A stretch of DNA of 64,000 nucleotides from Rotaria macrura (lineage: Eukaryota > Rotifera > Eurotatoria > Philodinida > Philodinidae): assembly GCA_900239685.1 (NCBI GenBank), contig OENT01000087.1, positions 168,880-232,879 on the forward strand, given 5' to 3'. Under the pieces are notes generated by a model. The model had not been told where the DNA came from. It did not search any database and worked only from the letters and a program-made list of their open reading frames with translations. This document shows, in pieces, positions 11,630-23,121 of this stretch (positions within the stretch are counted from its first letter, which is position 1; every line of letters starts with the position of its first letter). Position numbers and translations under genes: made by a program.

Positions 11630-14600
11630 TCATTCATCACATTCCGACATGATTCATCTACCACTTCTACAAAACACCGTATATTCCAATGAGAATTATT
11701 CGGTAGAGGCCCCTCTTATATATATATCGTTACAGTGTCAGTTAGAATATTAATAGTCTCATTTTAATTAGATCTACAAAAAAGTAAAATAGATACTAGT
11801 GTTTGTTCAGTTAACTCGTTGAAATCAATAAAAATAAACAAATCGTGTGATGTATTGTTAAACTAAATTTCTTTTCATTAGAGAGAAAATTTTCTCAGAA
11901 AAAAACATCAAGTTTTTCTTGAATTTCATTATATGTAAAAAAAAAGCATAATGTTTGATAGATTGTCGAATTCTTCACAAATACATTCCAACCAAAATAA
12001 TTTCTTAATGTTCTTGATTTACCATTTTTTAAAATTAAAATACAGAAGAAACATCTGCAATAAATTGAGTATGTAGCTAATATGTATGTGCATGTTTTCT
12101 GCTGATCGAAACATATTATGACTCTGAATGCAATAAAAAAGATTTATTTGAATATACAAGTACCCCAGAGGTGAAGTTAGAAATAGAGGCGAGACGCGAC
12201 TCGTTAAATCAACATCATTGAAAAGTAATTGAAATCTTAGAAATCAATGTACAGATGGATTCAATAGTTTTATGAGATGATTATGAGTAAGAATATTCTA
12301 GAAAATCTGTAAAGTTATGATACAGAACAAAGCCATTACATTCATACCTGTGACTTATTAACACTACCTATGTACGTATTACTGTGTGAAACGTTCTAGA
12401 TTCACTAATCAATGGTGTACAGAGTTGTTTTATGACGTTGATGAGAGGCGAAAAGCATAATTATTATATCGACTCTCAGTATGGGAATAATTCGACTTTT
12501 ATTTTTTGTTTCATGAAAACATGCCAACGATTTAATTCGATAAGTAAAATACATTTTATTTTAATACTCGAAATTAAAACAAAACAAAACGAGAATGTAT
12601 AAACACAACTAAAAATCGATACCAAGGGGAATAAGAGGGAATGAAACTTTTACTATCAGAGATATTTCAAAACGACGTATATTATGCATTTTCTTCTCCT
12701 TCTTGTGACGACTGACATATCTTATCTGTCAAAAGCAATGTGTAAAATGACCCGACAGAAAATTACATGTAGAATAACTCAACTTGCAAGCGATTTCTTA
12801 TTTGTTCCTGTTTGGAAACTTGTGTTCTTAATTTTCGGAAAAATCTTGGCCTTTGCTACTCGATTAACGTACTTTTGATTAGACGACTTTTTCTAACTTC
12901 TAAAGAATGCATGGGCAATCTCATTTTCTTTTACATCAAACTTTGATATTTTTCATCGAAACTTGTTCTGTAAAATTAAAAAAATTCCTTACTCAGACAT
13001 TCATTTTTTCTCCTCTTACATTTTGGCTTCAGCTATCTTATAAATAAAAGAAAAAAAAATCATTGTATTGAACGAATACTCACAAAACAACTAAACTGTT
13101 TTAGTAAAGAAAGTCTTGATCAATATGAATTGAATATCATGTGAAAATATCATTCAAGTAGTCTGAAAAAATGATTCAACTGCATCCTTCCTGTCTCGTC
13201 GTAAGCCATCTACAAGACGAAATTAGAAATTTCATTAAAGATATTTCATTGAAAAAAATTTTTTTTTCAATCACAGTGATAACAACAAATTTAATTCATT
13301 CGAGAGCATTGATTTTCCTAGACATTTTGTGAGAAAAACAGTTCAAGGTCAAGTGTGAAAATCAAAGGGATTCCATAATCTTTTTAACTAAATATAGGAA
13401 ATGAATTCTATAGATAATTAGTAAATCTATCGAATAGAATACATTCTTCGTGTGAAATAATATTATTTTGTTTTTGTGGAAGGCAAAGTCAGCCAAGTTA
13501 ATCGATACGTTATTAAGAATATTTTCTGATGAAAGATTCAATTGATTAGAGATCAAATATGTGTTTGATCTACATTTGTTTATATCTATATATATATATA
13601 TATATATATATGTCAATTGTATGTTTGTTTATTTCATTGAATGACATTTGAAATAGAACAAAGAAAAAGATAAACAGAACGGAATGAATGTCAGTTCTGC
13701 CCTCATGATTCTATAATATAAAACTAATCGTAACGAGCTTAATTGAAAGTTGTTTATTTTTTTTTTCTGTATCAAACTTCCTGAAATGAACATATTAAAT
13801 ATACGTAAGAAGTGATGCAGAAATGTGAAAGATTAATATTAACTAAAATCCATTAATCAATGAGTTGATTTATTCTACACAACAAAAGTAATGATTCTAC
13901 GATCATTTATCGTTTTCTAAAAACGTACTGAGGAACTGAACTCAAGCCAAAAAATTCGGTTCGTTTCAGTCTCTCGTATCTCATACATTTTTGTTTTCTA
14001 CATGTAACATATCATTCATAATCAGTTGATTACAATTACCTTTTTTTCGTTGATCATGTACCCGATCGATGCATTGTTGATTTGTGTTCATTCTTCACTG
14101 ACATGACTTTTATCTAAAAGTATTTTTACAAGAAAAATTAACACATACCATGATTTCAATGTACGATTGTAAATATAAAGAGATTATAATTGACGATAGA
14201 TACTCCTATGATTTTTTTCCTACTTGTATTCTTTCAATGCATCGAAATCAGAACAATTCAGTACATAAATACATTCATCTAAAAGTAAACATAAGTATAA
14301 TTTTTTTTTACTTTCAATTTTAGAATACACTTCATTTTAAAAAATTTGTCTATATATAATACAGAGAGAAAGAGAGAGACAGATAGATTCCTATAAATAG
14401 AATCGTATTGGTTAGAGAGTGATTATACGCATGACTGCCCATATGTGTAACCAAAGAAAAAGTCATTCAGCTAATCGAAACGAAGTTATATTGTAGTTTT
14501 CTTCTGCTTCTTAAAGCTTCTCTGAGAACCATCGACTCTAACTATCAATAAGCAATATTGATTTGTTTAGTAAAAGACAATGTCTACAAAAGAATTTCGT

Positions 14601-14790
14601 CATTGGTCTAGTGGTTTGATCAAAATGAAAAACAATAAAATATATTGAAAACTCGCGCGCAAAATGAACTTGTTAATTAGTTCATCTCTCTATATATATA
14701 TAACATTATATATTATTAATCTCTGTTGAGTATAATTATTCTGCTTGTTCTTTTTTTTTTGTAAAAAGAGAAATATAAAAAACCACATAA
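11630..14790. other. Gene-free stretch
   Basis: Intergenic DNA upstream of LETMD1 (which reads leftwards) and of the membrane ORF at 14791. Short frames at 12684-12878 and 13362-13616 have no family features; the latter runs through the TA microsatellite. A tRNA A-box-like string near 14597-14620 has no B box. Confidence 0.55.
13587..13611. repeat. (TA)n microsatellite
   Basis: About 12 uninterrupted TA dinucleotides. Confidence 0.95.
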
Positions 14791-15162
14791 ATGACAAATA
14801 ATTATGTTGAAATTCTACGAGTAATTACAATCAGTACAGGCATTTTTATTAGTTCAACTATATTAATCATAGCACTTTATTTATTATATCGTTATCGAAA
14901 AGAATCAGTTGATCTTCATCAAAACTTCATTATTAATTACAATAGAGAATCACGAACAAACAAACGTGAACAAGAAATAATTGATCCATTAATAAACATG
15001 AGTAATGAAAAACGATCGAATAGTATTCCAACAGCACCAACTGTTATTGAAGAACTTATGAGAAAAAGTTTACACTTAGCAAAGACTGCAGAGAAAGTCG
15101 CAGACGAAAAAGAAAAACGAATCAGTCTTAAAGATAAAGTTCAAGTTAATTTTGAATTATAA
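14791..15162 (+). CDS. Small single-pass membrane protein of unknown family, 123 aa (may be the 5' part of the next gene)
   Basis: Open frame with a good ATG. It has a short polar N-terminus, one hydrophobic segment at about residues 9-33 closed by a basic stop-transfer cluster (RYRK), then a charged tail rich in Lys, Glu, Asn and Ser. The tail holds a helical stretch (about 85-118, ELMRKSLHLAKTAEKVADEK) likely to form an amphipathic or coiled helix. I recognise no family. The stop lies only 40 bp before the ATG of the Tctex1-domain gene. A splice from the donor at 15145 (CAA|GTTAAT) to the acceptor ending at 15232 (CTAAG|ATTACA) would remove the stop and join the two frames in phase, so this could instead be the first exon of one membrane-anchored Tctex1 protein. 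The sequence alone does not decide. Confidence 0.5.
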   Translation: MTNNYVEILRVITISTGIFISSTILIIALYLLYRYRKESVDLHQNFIINYNRESRTNKREQEIIDPLINMSNEKRSNSIPTAPTVIEELMRKSLHLAKTAEKVADEKEKRISLKDKVQVNFEL

Positions 15163-15202
15163 TATACGATTTGCGCCATTATTCAAAAAAAAAATATTTT
15201 CA

Positions 15203-16895
15203 ATGAATAATCGTCAAACATCAGCGACTAAGATTACATTTCATCGAGATAATCATGCTTTTCTACTACCAAATAAAAATCAACGAAAACCAAATAAAGA
15301 AAATCAAAAAATTATTCATCAACATAAAGGTAAAGAACATTAGTATTCAAAACAATATCTATAAAGATAATAAAGTTGAGAAACGGACTACGAACATTAG
15401 ACATTTTTATTAAAATCGATTAGTTGCTTTTGTCAAAATTCTAATACATTATTTACTGATATCAATCACACTCGAATTAATTATCAAATATCTGCCTGAA
15501 TGGTAGAACTCTCTCGTAAAATTGAAAGAAAGAAAGAAATCAACACGGAATAAATAAACTCATGTTTTTAAATATTCATTTGAAGTATGCTAACTGATCG
15601 ATAAATAGAGGGAACTAAAATGTTGTAATTATAATTAGAATATCAATTAGCTCAATTTTTTCCTTTCTCTCATATTTAATCTGTAGTTCGATTCCGATCG
15701 AATCTACATGTCACTATCCTACGATCTAATCTTGAAAAACAAAAATTTACAGTAGTAAGATAGTATACTTTTGATGTTATGACTAATCAAACCTGTTCAT
15801 TGAAGATATTATTGTCTTGAGACGAACGATATTCTCACGGGGATTCATCTGTAACATATCATAGAAGTTCTTTGTTTAATATTCATTTCATTGAGTAGTT
15901 AAGTTTAATTATTGATAAGAATATATGCAAGTGAATCTATAGTTTATACATACAAATATTGATATTTTGTTAGATTCATTTGAAAATGTTGGTTCGACAA
16001 AACTCTCAACTCAAGTTGCAACTATTATCGATGGAAGAAATTCTCTATTAAAACTAACAAATGAATCAAATGATAACATAAATCGATCATTAAAAAAACT
16101 AACACGTATACAATCATTACATCGAACAAGTCCCATGCGTTCAGGAAGTTTTTCAAATATATTCGATTTCATTGAACAATCATTGAAACAAATGGATGAA
16201 TATCGTTCAAAAATGGAAAATTATCTTCTAGAAAATACATCACATAAAACTTCAAATAGATTAAATGAAACGAACTATATTAAACATAATACGCTAGTTA
16301 AATTTCCTCAAAGACCAACGATTCCAATAGAATTAATTGGGAAAATAAATCGATCCGATTTAACTAGTTTAATCGATAGTTCACACGTCGATAAATCTCA
16401 AGGTAAACATTGTTTCTTCTATTCATGTTACTATTAAATCATTTCTTATCACTTTAATTTCAAAAAGAAGTTAATACATTAATCGGTCGATATGAAATCA
16501 CAAATCGTATGAATCCAACAAATGATTATCATTTAAATCATCGAATGAACAAAACAAATGAATATATATCGGAAAATATATTTGAATATTTCGAACAATA
16601 TTCAATATACATTAAGAAATTATTGAATCAATATTTAAATGATGATTTCTACGAAAATTTTCAATCGAAAATAAATTGTTTAGCATTATCCGAACAAATA
16701 AAAGATTTTTTTAAAAAGTTAAATCCACGATATAGAATTATTGTGCAAGTTTTTATACATCAACATCTCGATCAATCGATGATAATTGCATCGAGATCTT
16801 TGTTCGACAAAAGACATGATACTTTTATACAAGAATCTATTTTAAAACGAAATATTTTTCTTCTTGCTATTATTTTTTTTATTCATAAAGAATAA
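15203..16895 (+). CDS. Tctex1-domain (DYNLT-type) dynein light chain family protein, three exons, 327 aa
   Basis: Exons are 15203-15329, 15974-16402 and 16468-16895, with introns of 644 and 65 bp; phases agree. The N-terminal two thirds are polar and Ser/Asn/Lys-rich, as in the long TCTEX1D proteins. The last exon carries the Tctex1 fold: helices around NIFEYFEQYSIYIKKLLNQY, then the strands RYRIIVQVFIHQ, SMIIASRSLFD, DTFIQE and NIFLLAIIFFIHKE. These match the family pattern of a basic-YK-h-V-Q-V strand, an IASR-LWD strand and a terminal hydrophobic strand that ends the protein. Family members are dynein cargo-adaptor light chains in the cytoplasm or cilium; which subtype this is I cannot say. 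The acceptor of exon 3 is a tandem AAGAAG, both uses in frame. The 644-bp first intron may hide another exon. Confidence 0.7.
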
Positions 16896-18714
16896 TATTA
16901 TTCATATGATAGTGTGTGTTTCCCTTTGCCTTTTTCTTTTTGTCGCATATAATTAATTATTGTCGTGCTTACTATTCTTACAGATCACTATGAAGTTAAA
17001 AGAAAATGAAATTTACAACTATTCTGACATATCAAGCGTTCTAATGATAGTAGAGAACAGCTGTTTGTTGTTGTAGTTGCAAAGAAAATGATCAAAATTA
17101 TCGTGTCACTTTCCAACTGACGTTATATCTGTTCGATGCTCTTCTGTGAATACCATTAATACATGATTTTGTCTTAAGTACATCATTGGTGAAGATAAGT
17201 CTGTAGAAAGCAACGATAATAGAAGCACGAGAAAGCTGCTGTGTTGTACTGAGTCGAGGAAGAATTGGAATTCGACTTGGCAGATTGATCGTAGGTTTTC
17301 GGATGAAAAACTCAGATATGAAGCGAAACTTAATTCTTTCGGAAAAGAAAACTATTCTAACTAAACAAAGATTGTTCTTGATTCGAAAGAAACTTGACAT
17401 CCGTTAAGGTTTCCTCGTCAATAATGAAGAAATCTGTACGAGAAAAAAAAATATCCTGTCACTATTACAATCAGTTTTTATTAAAGATCAATAAAGCCAA
17501 TTAGTTTTTGTCTGAAGAAGAATCGAAATCATACTAGAATCATCTTTGATATCAAACTGAAATATCTATTTTAAATTGTCTAATCGATAAAGATCAACTA
17601 AATCTGTTACAAATCACGTCTATTCTTTTTACACAAATGAGAACTAAATGCAATGTTTCTCGTTTTTTTTTCTTTTTACAAGTAATTCTTTCTCTGAAAT
17701 CTTATCGTTTGATGGGACTTAATGATATATATGATCAGTATATACTACGTTGCAGTAAGCAATGAAACGTTGATTTTTCTGAGTAATAGCAGGAAAACAA
17801 GTTTCACATATTTCTAAAAGACCAATTATTTTTATTACTGCGTAATAGAATGATACAGTTGAAATGACTTGTTTACTATAATTTTCTTCTCTAGTGTAAT
17901 GGAAATTTAAAACTGTATTCTATGCTTATGTATATATATATATAAATGAATAATTTATAACTGTTGTGAGTAAGATATTAATATATGATGAAAAAAAGCA
18001 GAGGTGATATACTATTCTCCTTTTCAGAAAAACAAAAGCTGTTAGAGAAATAGTTAAAGCTCAATAGTAGCATCATCATCACAAGTGCTTTTGTTTTAGC
18101 ATTCTCTTTAACATAGAAAACGAGTCGACAAATAAAAAAAATGACGTCTGAACTATCAGTCAGAATTAAAGTTTAGAAAAAAGAAAATCTAACATAGAAA
18201 CATGTATTGTGCTACATTGATTCCGTATGCGTGCACACATGGACAAACAACGCCATTAGTTTTCATTGTCAATAGTTTTTTCTATCATGCTGGATAATCA
18301 TCAAATCGATAAGTGTGTGATTTCTAATTCGACCAAATAAATCAGATTGGTATTTGAGAAAACAAAAATTATTGTGCCGAAGAAAGATCAATTAGATTTC
18401 GAAATGAAATCTGTCGCTAAATTATAAAAACGGATTTAAACAATCTGCTAGGAAATATTGCTTACTGTCAAATGGTGAGTCAATAAAATATTATGAGTCG
18501 GTCTTCTAATTGGTTTGATCTTAGAACGAATGTTTTAAGAAAAAACTACCGGATATTTTCATGATTATTTTTCTCTAGTGAAGAAGTGTCTTCTTTTTCT
18601 TTTGTACATGATTATCTTTAAATAGGAAAAAAAATATTCTCATAAGAAATCAACTAAAACACTTTTACATCATTAGAACGAAAGAGCGAATCTGTTGATT
18701 CTATTGATAAAAAA

Positions 18715-18739
18715 AGAAGAAGAAGAAGAAGAAGAAGAA
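18715..18739. repeat. (GAA)n microsatellite
   Basis: About eight uninterrupted AAG/GAA units. Confidence 0.9.
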
Positions 18740-19339
18740 AGTAATCAGTCTATCGATGATGAAAACTCGATATGAACACATATGGTTCCTGTTTAAAATC
18801 AAAGATAATTAGTCAATAATTTATCATAATTGATAATATTTCCCGCCTTATTGGTCGAATTGTTGATTTAAAAGATTTTTCAATAAGAATACTTTTGAGA
18901 AAAACACACATTTATCATATTTGAAAATGTCTATCATTAATTATGTTAGATATTCAGACTTAGAGAAAAGAAAAACAGAAATGTTTGTGTCAATATGTAT
19001 GGATAAAATTCCTAAAAAGTTTCATTATTGTTACGAGTGTAAATTGATAATTGCTTGAAGGTAAAAATATCTAAGAAACACAACCATGGTGGAGAGCGTG
19101 TTGTTTAAGTCAATCGATCGATTATAATACACGACTAAAAGCATACGAAAGTTGAATATTGATTGGAGTTTTATGATAAATTACAGAAAATAGCAAGAGA
19201 AATGTGTCGGCAACGGATATGTGTTTCTTATTGTTTTGTTATTTCTATGATTGTAGAGAAAGAACGAGAGAGAGAGAGAGAGACTGAGAGTGACATATGG
19301 GAAAAGAAGAACGATAAGAACAAAGATTTCATGGCGCAG

Positions 19340-19365
19340 ATGATGATGATGATCATCATCATCAT
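19340..19365. repeat. Perfect 26-bp palindrome of ATG/CAT triplets
   Basis: Four ATG triplets run into ATCAT and three more CAT triplets, giving an exact self-complementary 26-mer with no loop. It probably arose from a triplet microsatellite that switched strand. Confidence 0.8.
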
Positions 19366-21128
19366 TCGGAAGTTGATCTACACTTTGCTTATTAACGACA
19401 GACGGCGTCCGACTAGAAACAATTCTCTATTTGACTAGTTTATATCAGATGAGATCAGATGAATAGATTGTTATCACGCTAATTGTAAGAATAGAGAAAG
19501 AAAGTGGTCAATCTATTCTCATTGCTTTTGTTTATAGACACTCAATAATCATCAATAGAGAGAAACACCTTTGTGCCGTCAAGTGGGATTATATACGATC
19601 AAACTTTTCTTTATCAAACGCGTGCTCATTACTTTCATTCATCATCAAATATAGAGTCACAACAACAAAAAAAAAACATAACTAACTTGAAATCTCGTTT
19701 TCCCTTTCTATTTTTTTTTTGTTTTCAATAACTGATGATTGGTTCAATATTGAATAGAGGTCATAGGAAATATGATAAAGTATATAAAAAAAATAGAAAA
19801 AGATGAACGGAAAAGCCCGATCATGCGCTGACACTCTTTAGTTAATTTGTTCATGCGTCCACTTCTCGTCCGACACGGCATTCCATTCTATTGGATTTAT
19901 TCCGGAACTAACTGAGACATTTCTATACGAGTAAAATATTTCGCTTTATTGACTCTCGAGTAGATCAATGTCTGCATCTTTACTCATACGTATATGATCT
20001 TATTAAGAAGAAAGTCTTATTCACTTGAACAATCTTTTTTTTTCTTCTAAGTAGTTTGTGCGCTTCGATTTCTTTGATTCTCATCAAATATCAATATGAT
20101 CAATTGAATCAACACACAAGTGTCAATTATCGTTGGTCAGCTTTTTTTGCTTTTGCTTTTTCTTTCTTCTTCGTCTTTTTCATTAAAACATATTTCCATT
20201 GAAATCTCATTCAAAAAAAAAAGAGTAACGAGAAAAAGAGAAAATAAGTTTCCGGCATTTGCGAAAGTGTTGAAAGGTACTTATCTCTTCTGAAATGATT
20301 ATGTAAAACAAGATAAGCAATTCCACAATATTAAACTACCGGAAGAAAATGCACATTGCTTGTCTCATCAATCATATTTTTTCTATCACTTACAATTAAA
20401 CAACAGACATTTTTTTTTCCTTTTCTTTTTTTTTTGATAATTAGTCTAATAACGGAAGAGGATTTCACCATTCGATTTGTTTTAGTTTTACATCATTTTT
20501 ATTTATGTTTCCTTTATAAAATAAATGTTATTCCATGAAAAAAATGATATTGTTTTTATTCTCCTATGAAAATAGAATTAGTTTTAAGTTAAATATTCAA
20601 TCGAGTCAATTATACTATCGATATTGATCAACAAATAAAAGTGTTTGCTTATTGAAAAAAAGAAAGAAAAAGGCAAAAGAATCTATTGACGTCGTTCTCT
20701 CCATGTTGATTTAACACAAGACGAAGATTCTTCGTCAATGACTCCATCATTTACTTAGGGTAGTATTCTTTTCTGAGTAGTGTTTGCCCTTCTGTAGAAA
20801 TATATTTTTGTTTCTTTTCTTCGTTTTCTTTTCTTTTTTTTTCTGGTAATAAATGTATTAGTGATGGTCGCCTTTTTTCTTCTTCTTCTTTTTCTCTTCA
20901 TCCAATGAGGAAAAGAGTAGTTTAGTTGTTCTGTCTTCCACCCGTTGGCGATGTTAACAAGCTACTCGAACAAGAATGTAAAACATCGTGTCTCGTTGCA
21001 GTGGCACACGACTTGTCAACCAATCGGATTTTTTTCTTCTTGAATTCATCGACAAATAGCGGATAGAAGAGAGTAACGATCGTGTCTGACAAACTAACAG
21101 ACGAGCGTGTTTTTTCTCTCTGTCTCTC

Positions 21129-21159
21129 TGTGTGTATGTGTGTGTGTGTGTGTGTGTGT
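21129..21159. repeat. (GT)n microsatellite
   Basis: TG/GT dinucleotides broken once by TATG, about 250 bp upstream of the Iroquois gene model. Confidence 0.9.
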
Positions 21160-21411
21160 ATGTCTCACTTTCTCAGTGAGCCTCTCGATCTCTATTTTCC
21201 GTTTTCTTCTAATGCCGATTCGTTTAACAATATATTAACATTGGTAACTAGGAAAGAAAGAAAAAGACGACTGCAACGACTATTCGCGTTCTTGTCGCAA
21301 CACTTGCAAAATTATGTTTGCATATCAAACTAATTTCTCCGTTTGTTTTTCTCTTAACTTCAGATTCTTTCTTTCTTTTTCTTTGTGTTCCTTGATATAA
21401 ATCTATACATC

Positions 21412-23121
21412 ATGTAAGTTGTATTTTTTTTGTTTTAAAATAAATTCTACATTTTATTTTTATTTTTATATTATTGTATGTATAGGATTGCTGGCCTTAA
21501 TCCATCAGATTCCAATCCATATTCAGCAATTAAAGTAATAGATAGAAACACTAGAATATAATCGTGCACATTGCCTTTTGTTTTCTTTCATTTTATTTCT
21601 CCATAAATTAAACAGGATGCAAATGTAAATGTGATGGGATTGAATCAGGATTGTAATAGTTTAGTAAATGGTAATCCATGGCGTAATCCATATTCGAACC
21701 CGTATGTATATGATGCAGCAACTGCTGTCGCTTTAGTTGGATATGGTCCATATGCAGCTGGGTAAGCGATTTGATATATGCTGATACTATAGTATATCAA
21801 CAAACATGGATTAGTAACTAAACTTGAGTATTTATGTCCATCTGCTGCTATTCATCAATTAAATAAAAACAGAATGATTTCTTTTTCATAGTGTTATGTC
21901 TTACTTAAAATAGATATTGCGAATGAGTCCTATAAGTAAAATAAATGGAATCACTTAGAGATACAAAAAGAAGACGAAGAAGAAGATGATGACGATGACG
22001 AAGAATCGCCTCGAGTCTAATGAAGTGAATGTTATAGTCTCTAAACGATGCATATCTATTTCTTTTTTTAACTGATGCATAGAAAATGATCAGATGAGAT
22101 CATTTACCAATGAGACACATTAGAATTTGAGAACAATTCTCATTTTTTATTTCGTATATGTTTTATTTAGTTATTCTCCTCACATGGATTTAGCTGGTAG
22201 AAGAAAAAATGCAACACGAGAAACAACAGCAACATTAAAAGCATGGTTATATGAACATAGAAAAAATCCTTATCCAACCAAATCAGAAAAAGTCTATTTA
22301 GCTATTATGACTAAAATGACATTAACACAAGTTTCAACATGGTTCGCCAATGCTAGAAGACGATTGAAAAAAGAAAACAAAATGACATGGTCACCGAGAA
22401 ATAGGTTTCTATCAGATGAGAAGAAGAAGAAGAAAAAAAAAATACATAAAGTTTCTTTTTTCAACATGATCTGTAATTTGATTGTTTTTTTTTTTATTAT
22501 CAAAGAACAACCGATGACGATGATGATCGACATGGTGGTGGATCGAATAGTGATGGATCCGATGACGAATCGACTTGTCCTCCGATACAAACAACAAATC
22601 CATCATCATCATCAGCAGCACCAGCACCAGCAGTAACAACAACAATAACAACAACACCACAAACCTCTTTAATTTCCAATATGCACTATTTATCTCCTCC
22701 ATTAACTGTTTTTCAACATCATCACATTCAACACCAAAATATTCCCACAGGTTTTTCTATTTATGAAATGAAAAGGAGAGAAAGACGAAATCAAGTTTTT
22801 TCTTTCGAATAGATGAGACAAATCGAAAAAGAAAATTCGATGACAATGACATGAGAGAAAGAAAAAAACGTTGCGGTATTTGGTCATTGGCAGATATGGC
22901 AGAGAAAAATCATAATACTAAAGTAAATGAAACGTTTATTGAAAAAGAAGAAGAAAGACGATCCTATTCGATATCATCATCATCGACATGCTCATCTCCA
23001 GCATCGTCACAAGGTTTGCTATTGTCTTCTTCGTGTTTTGTTTTCATATTAACAACTACTTATATTATTCATTCTAGGAAAAGGACAAACAATAGCTGGT
23101 GCATTTAAACCTTTTAAATGA
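21412..23121 (+). CDS. IRX: Iroquois-class TALE homeodomain transcription factor
   Basis: Exons are (end of exon 1) 21412-21413, 21486-21534, 21616-21761, 22171-22404, 22506-22750, 22813-23013 and 23078-23121. Introns are 62-409 bp, GT-AG, with agreeing phases; the model gives 306 aa. The homeodomain spans about residues 75-137: [22 protein letters not shown] with the TALE three-residue loop insertion PYP (99-101), then recognition helix [10 protein letters not shown] (121-130) and [13 protein letters not shown]. This is the nearly invariant Iroquois sequence. Next comes a run of five aspartates (the acidic stretch typical of IRX), a Thr/Ser/Pro-rich linker, and the conserved IWSLADMA near KRCG. 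It acts in the nucleus as a DNA-binding patterning regulator. The C-terminus (AFKPFK, stop) is complete, with AATAAA at 23179-23184. The start is uncertain: the best ATG is split AT|G by the intron 21414-21485, and a longer upstream exon is possible. I see no clear 'IRO box'. Confidence 0.9.

Larger units (their letters stand above)
16896..21411. other. Long gene-free region upstream of the Iroquois gene
   Basis: No convincing coding exon in 4.5 kb. It is rich in simple repeats and homopolymer T and A runs, with GAA, GA and GT microsatellites and a perfect 26-bp palindrome. The minus frame at 17098-17400 (100 aa) lies in a locally less AT-rich patch but resembles nothing known. Developmental homeobox genes commonly have large control regions, so part of this may be regulatory. 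That is inference. Confidence 0.5.

Noticed and set aside
14597..14622. A tRNA gene (TGGTCTAGTGG resembles an A box)
   Set aside because: There is no B box, no cloverleaf and no acceptor stem downstream. At most it is a tRNA-like fragment.
17098..17400. A 100-codon minus frame
   Set aside because: Basic, low-information product with no motif and no neighbouring exons.
22294..22702. Minus-strand poly-Leu and poly-Phe frames over the Iroquois exons
   Set aside because: They are shadows of the Iroquois coding strand (Gln/Thr/Ser-rich region) and intron T-runs.
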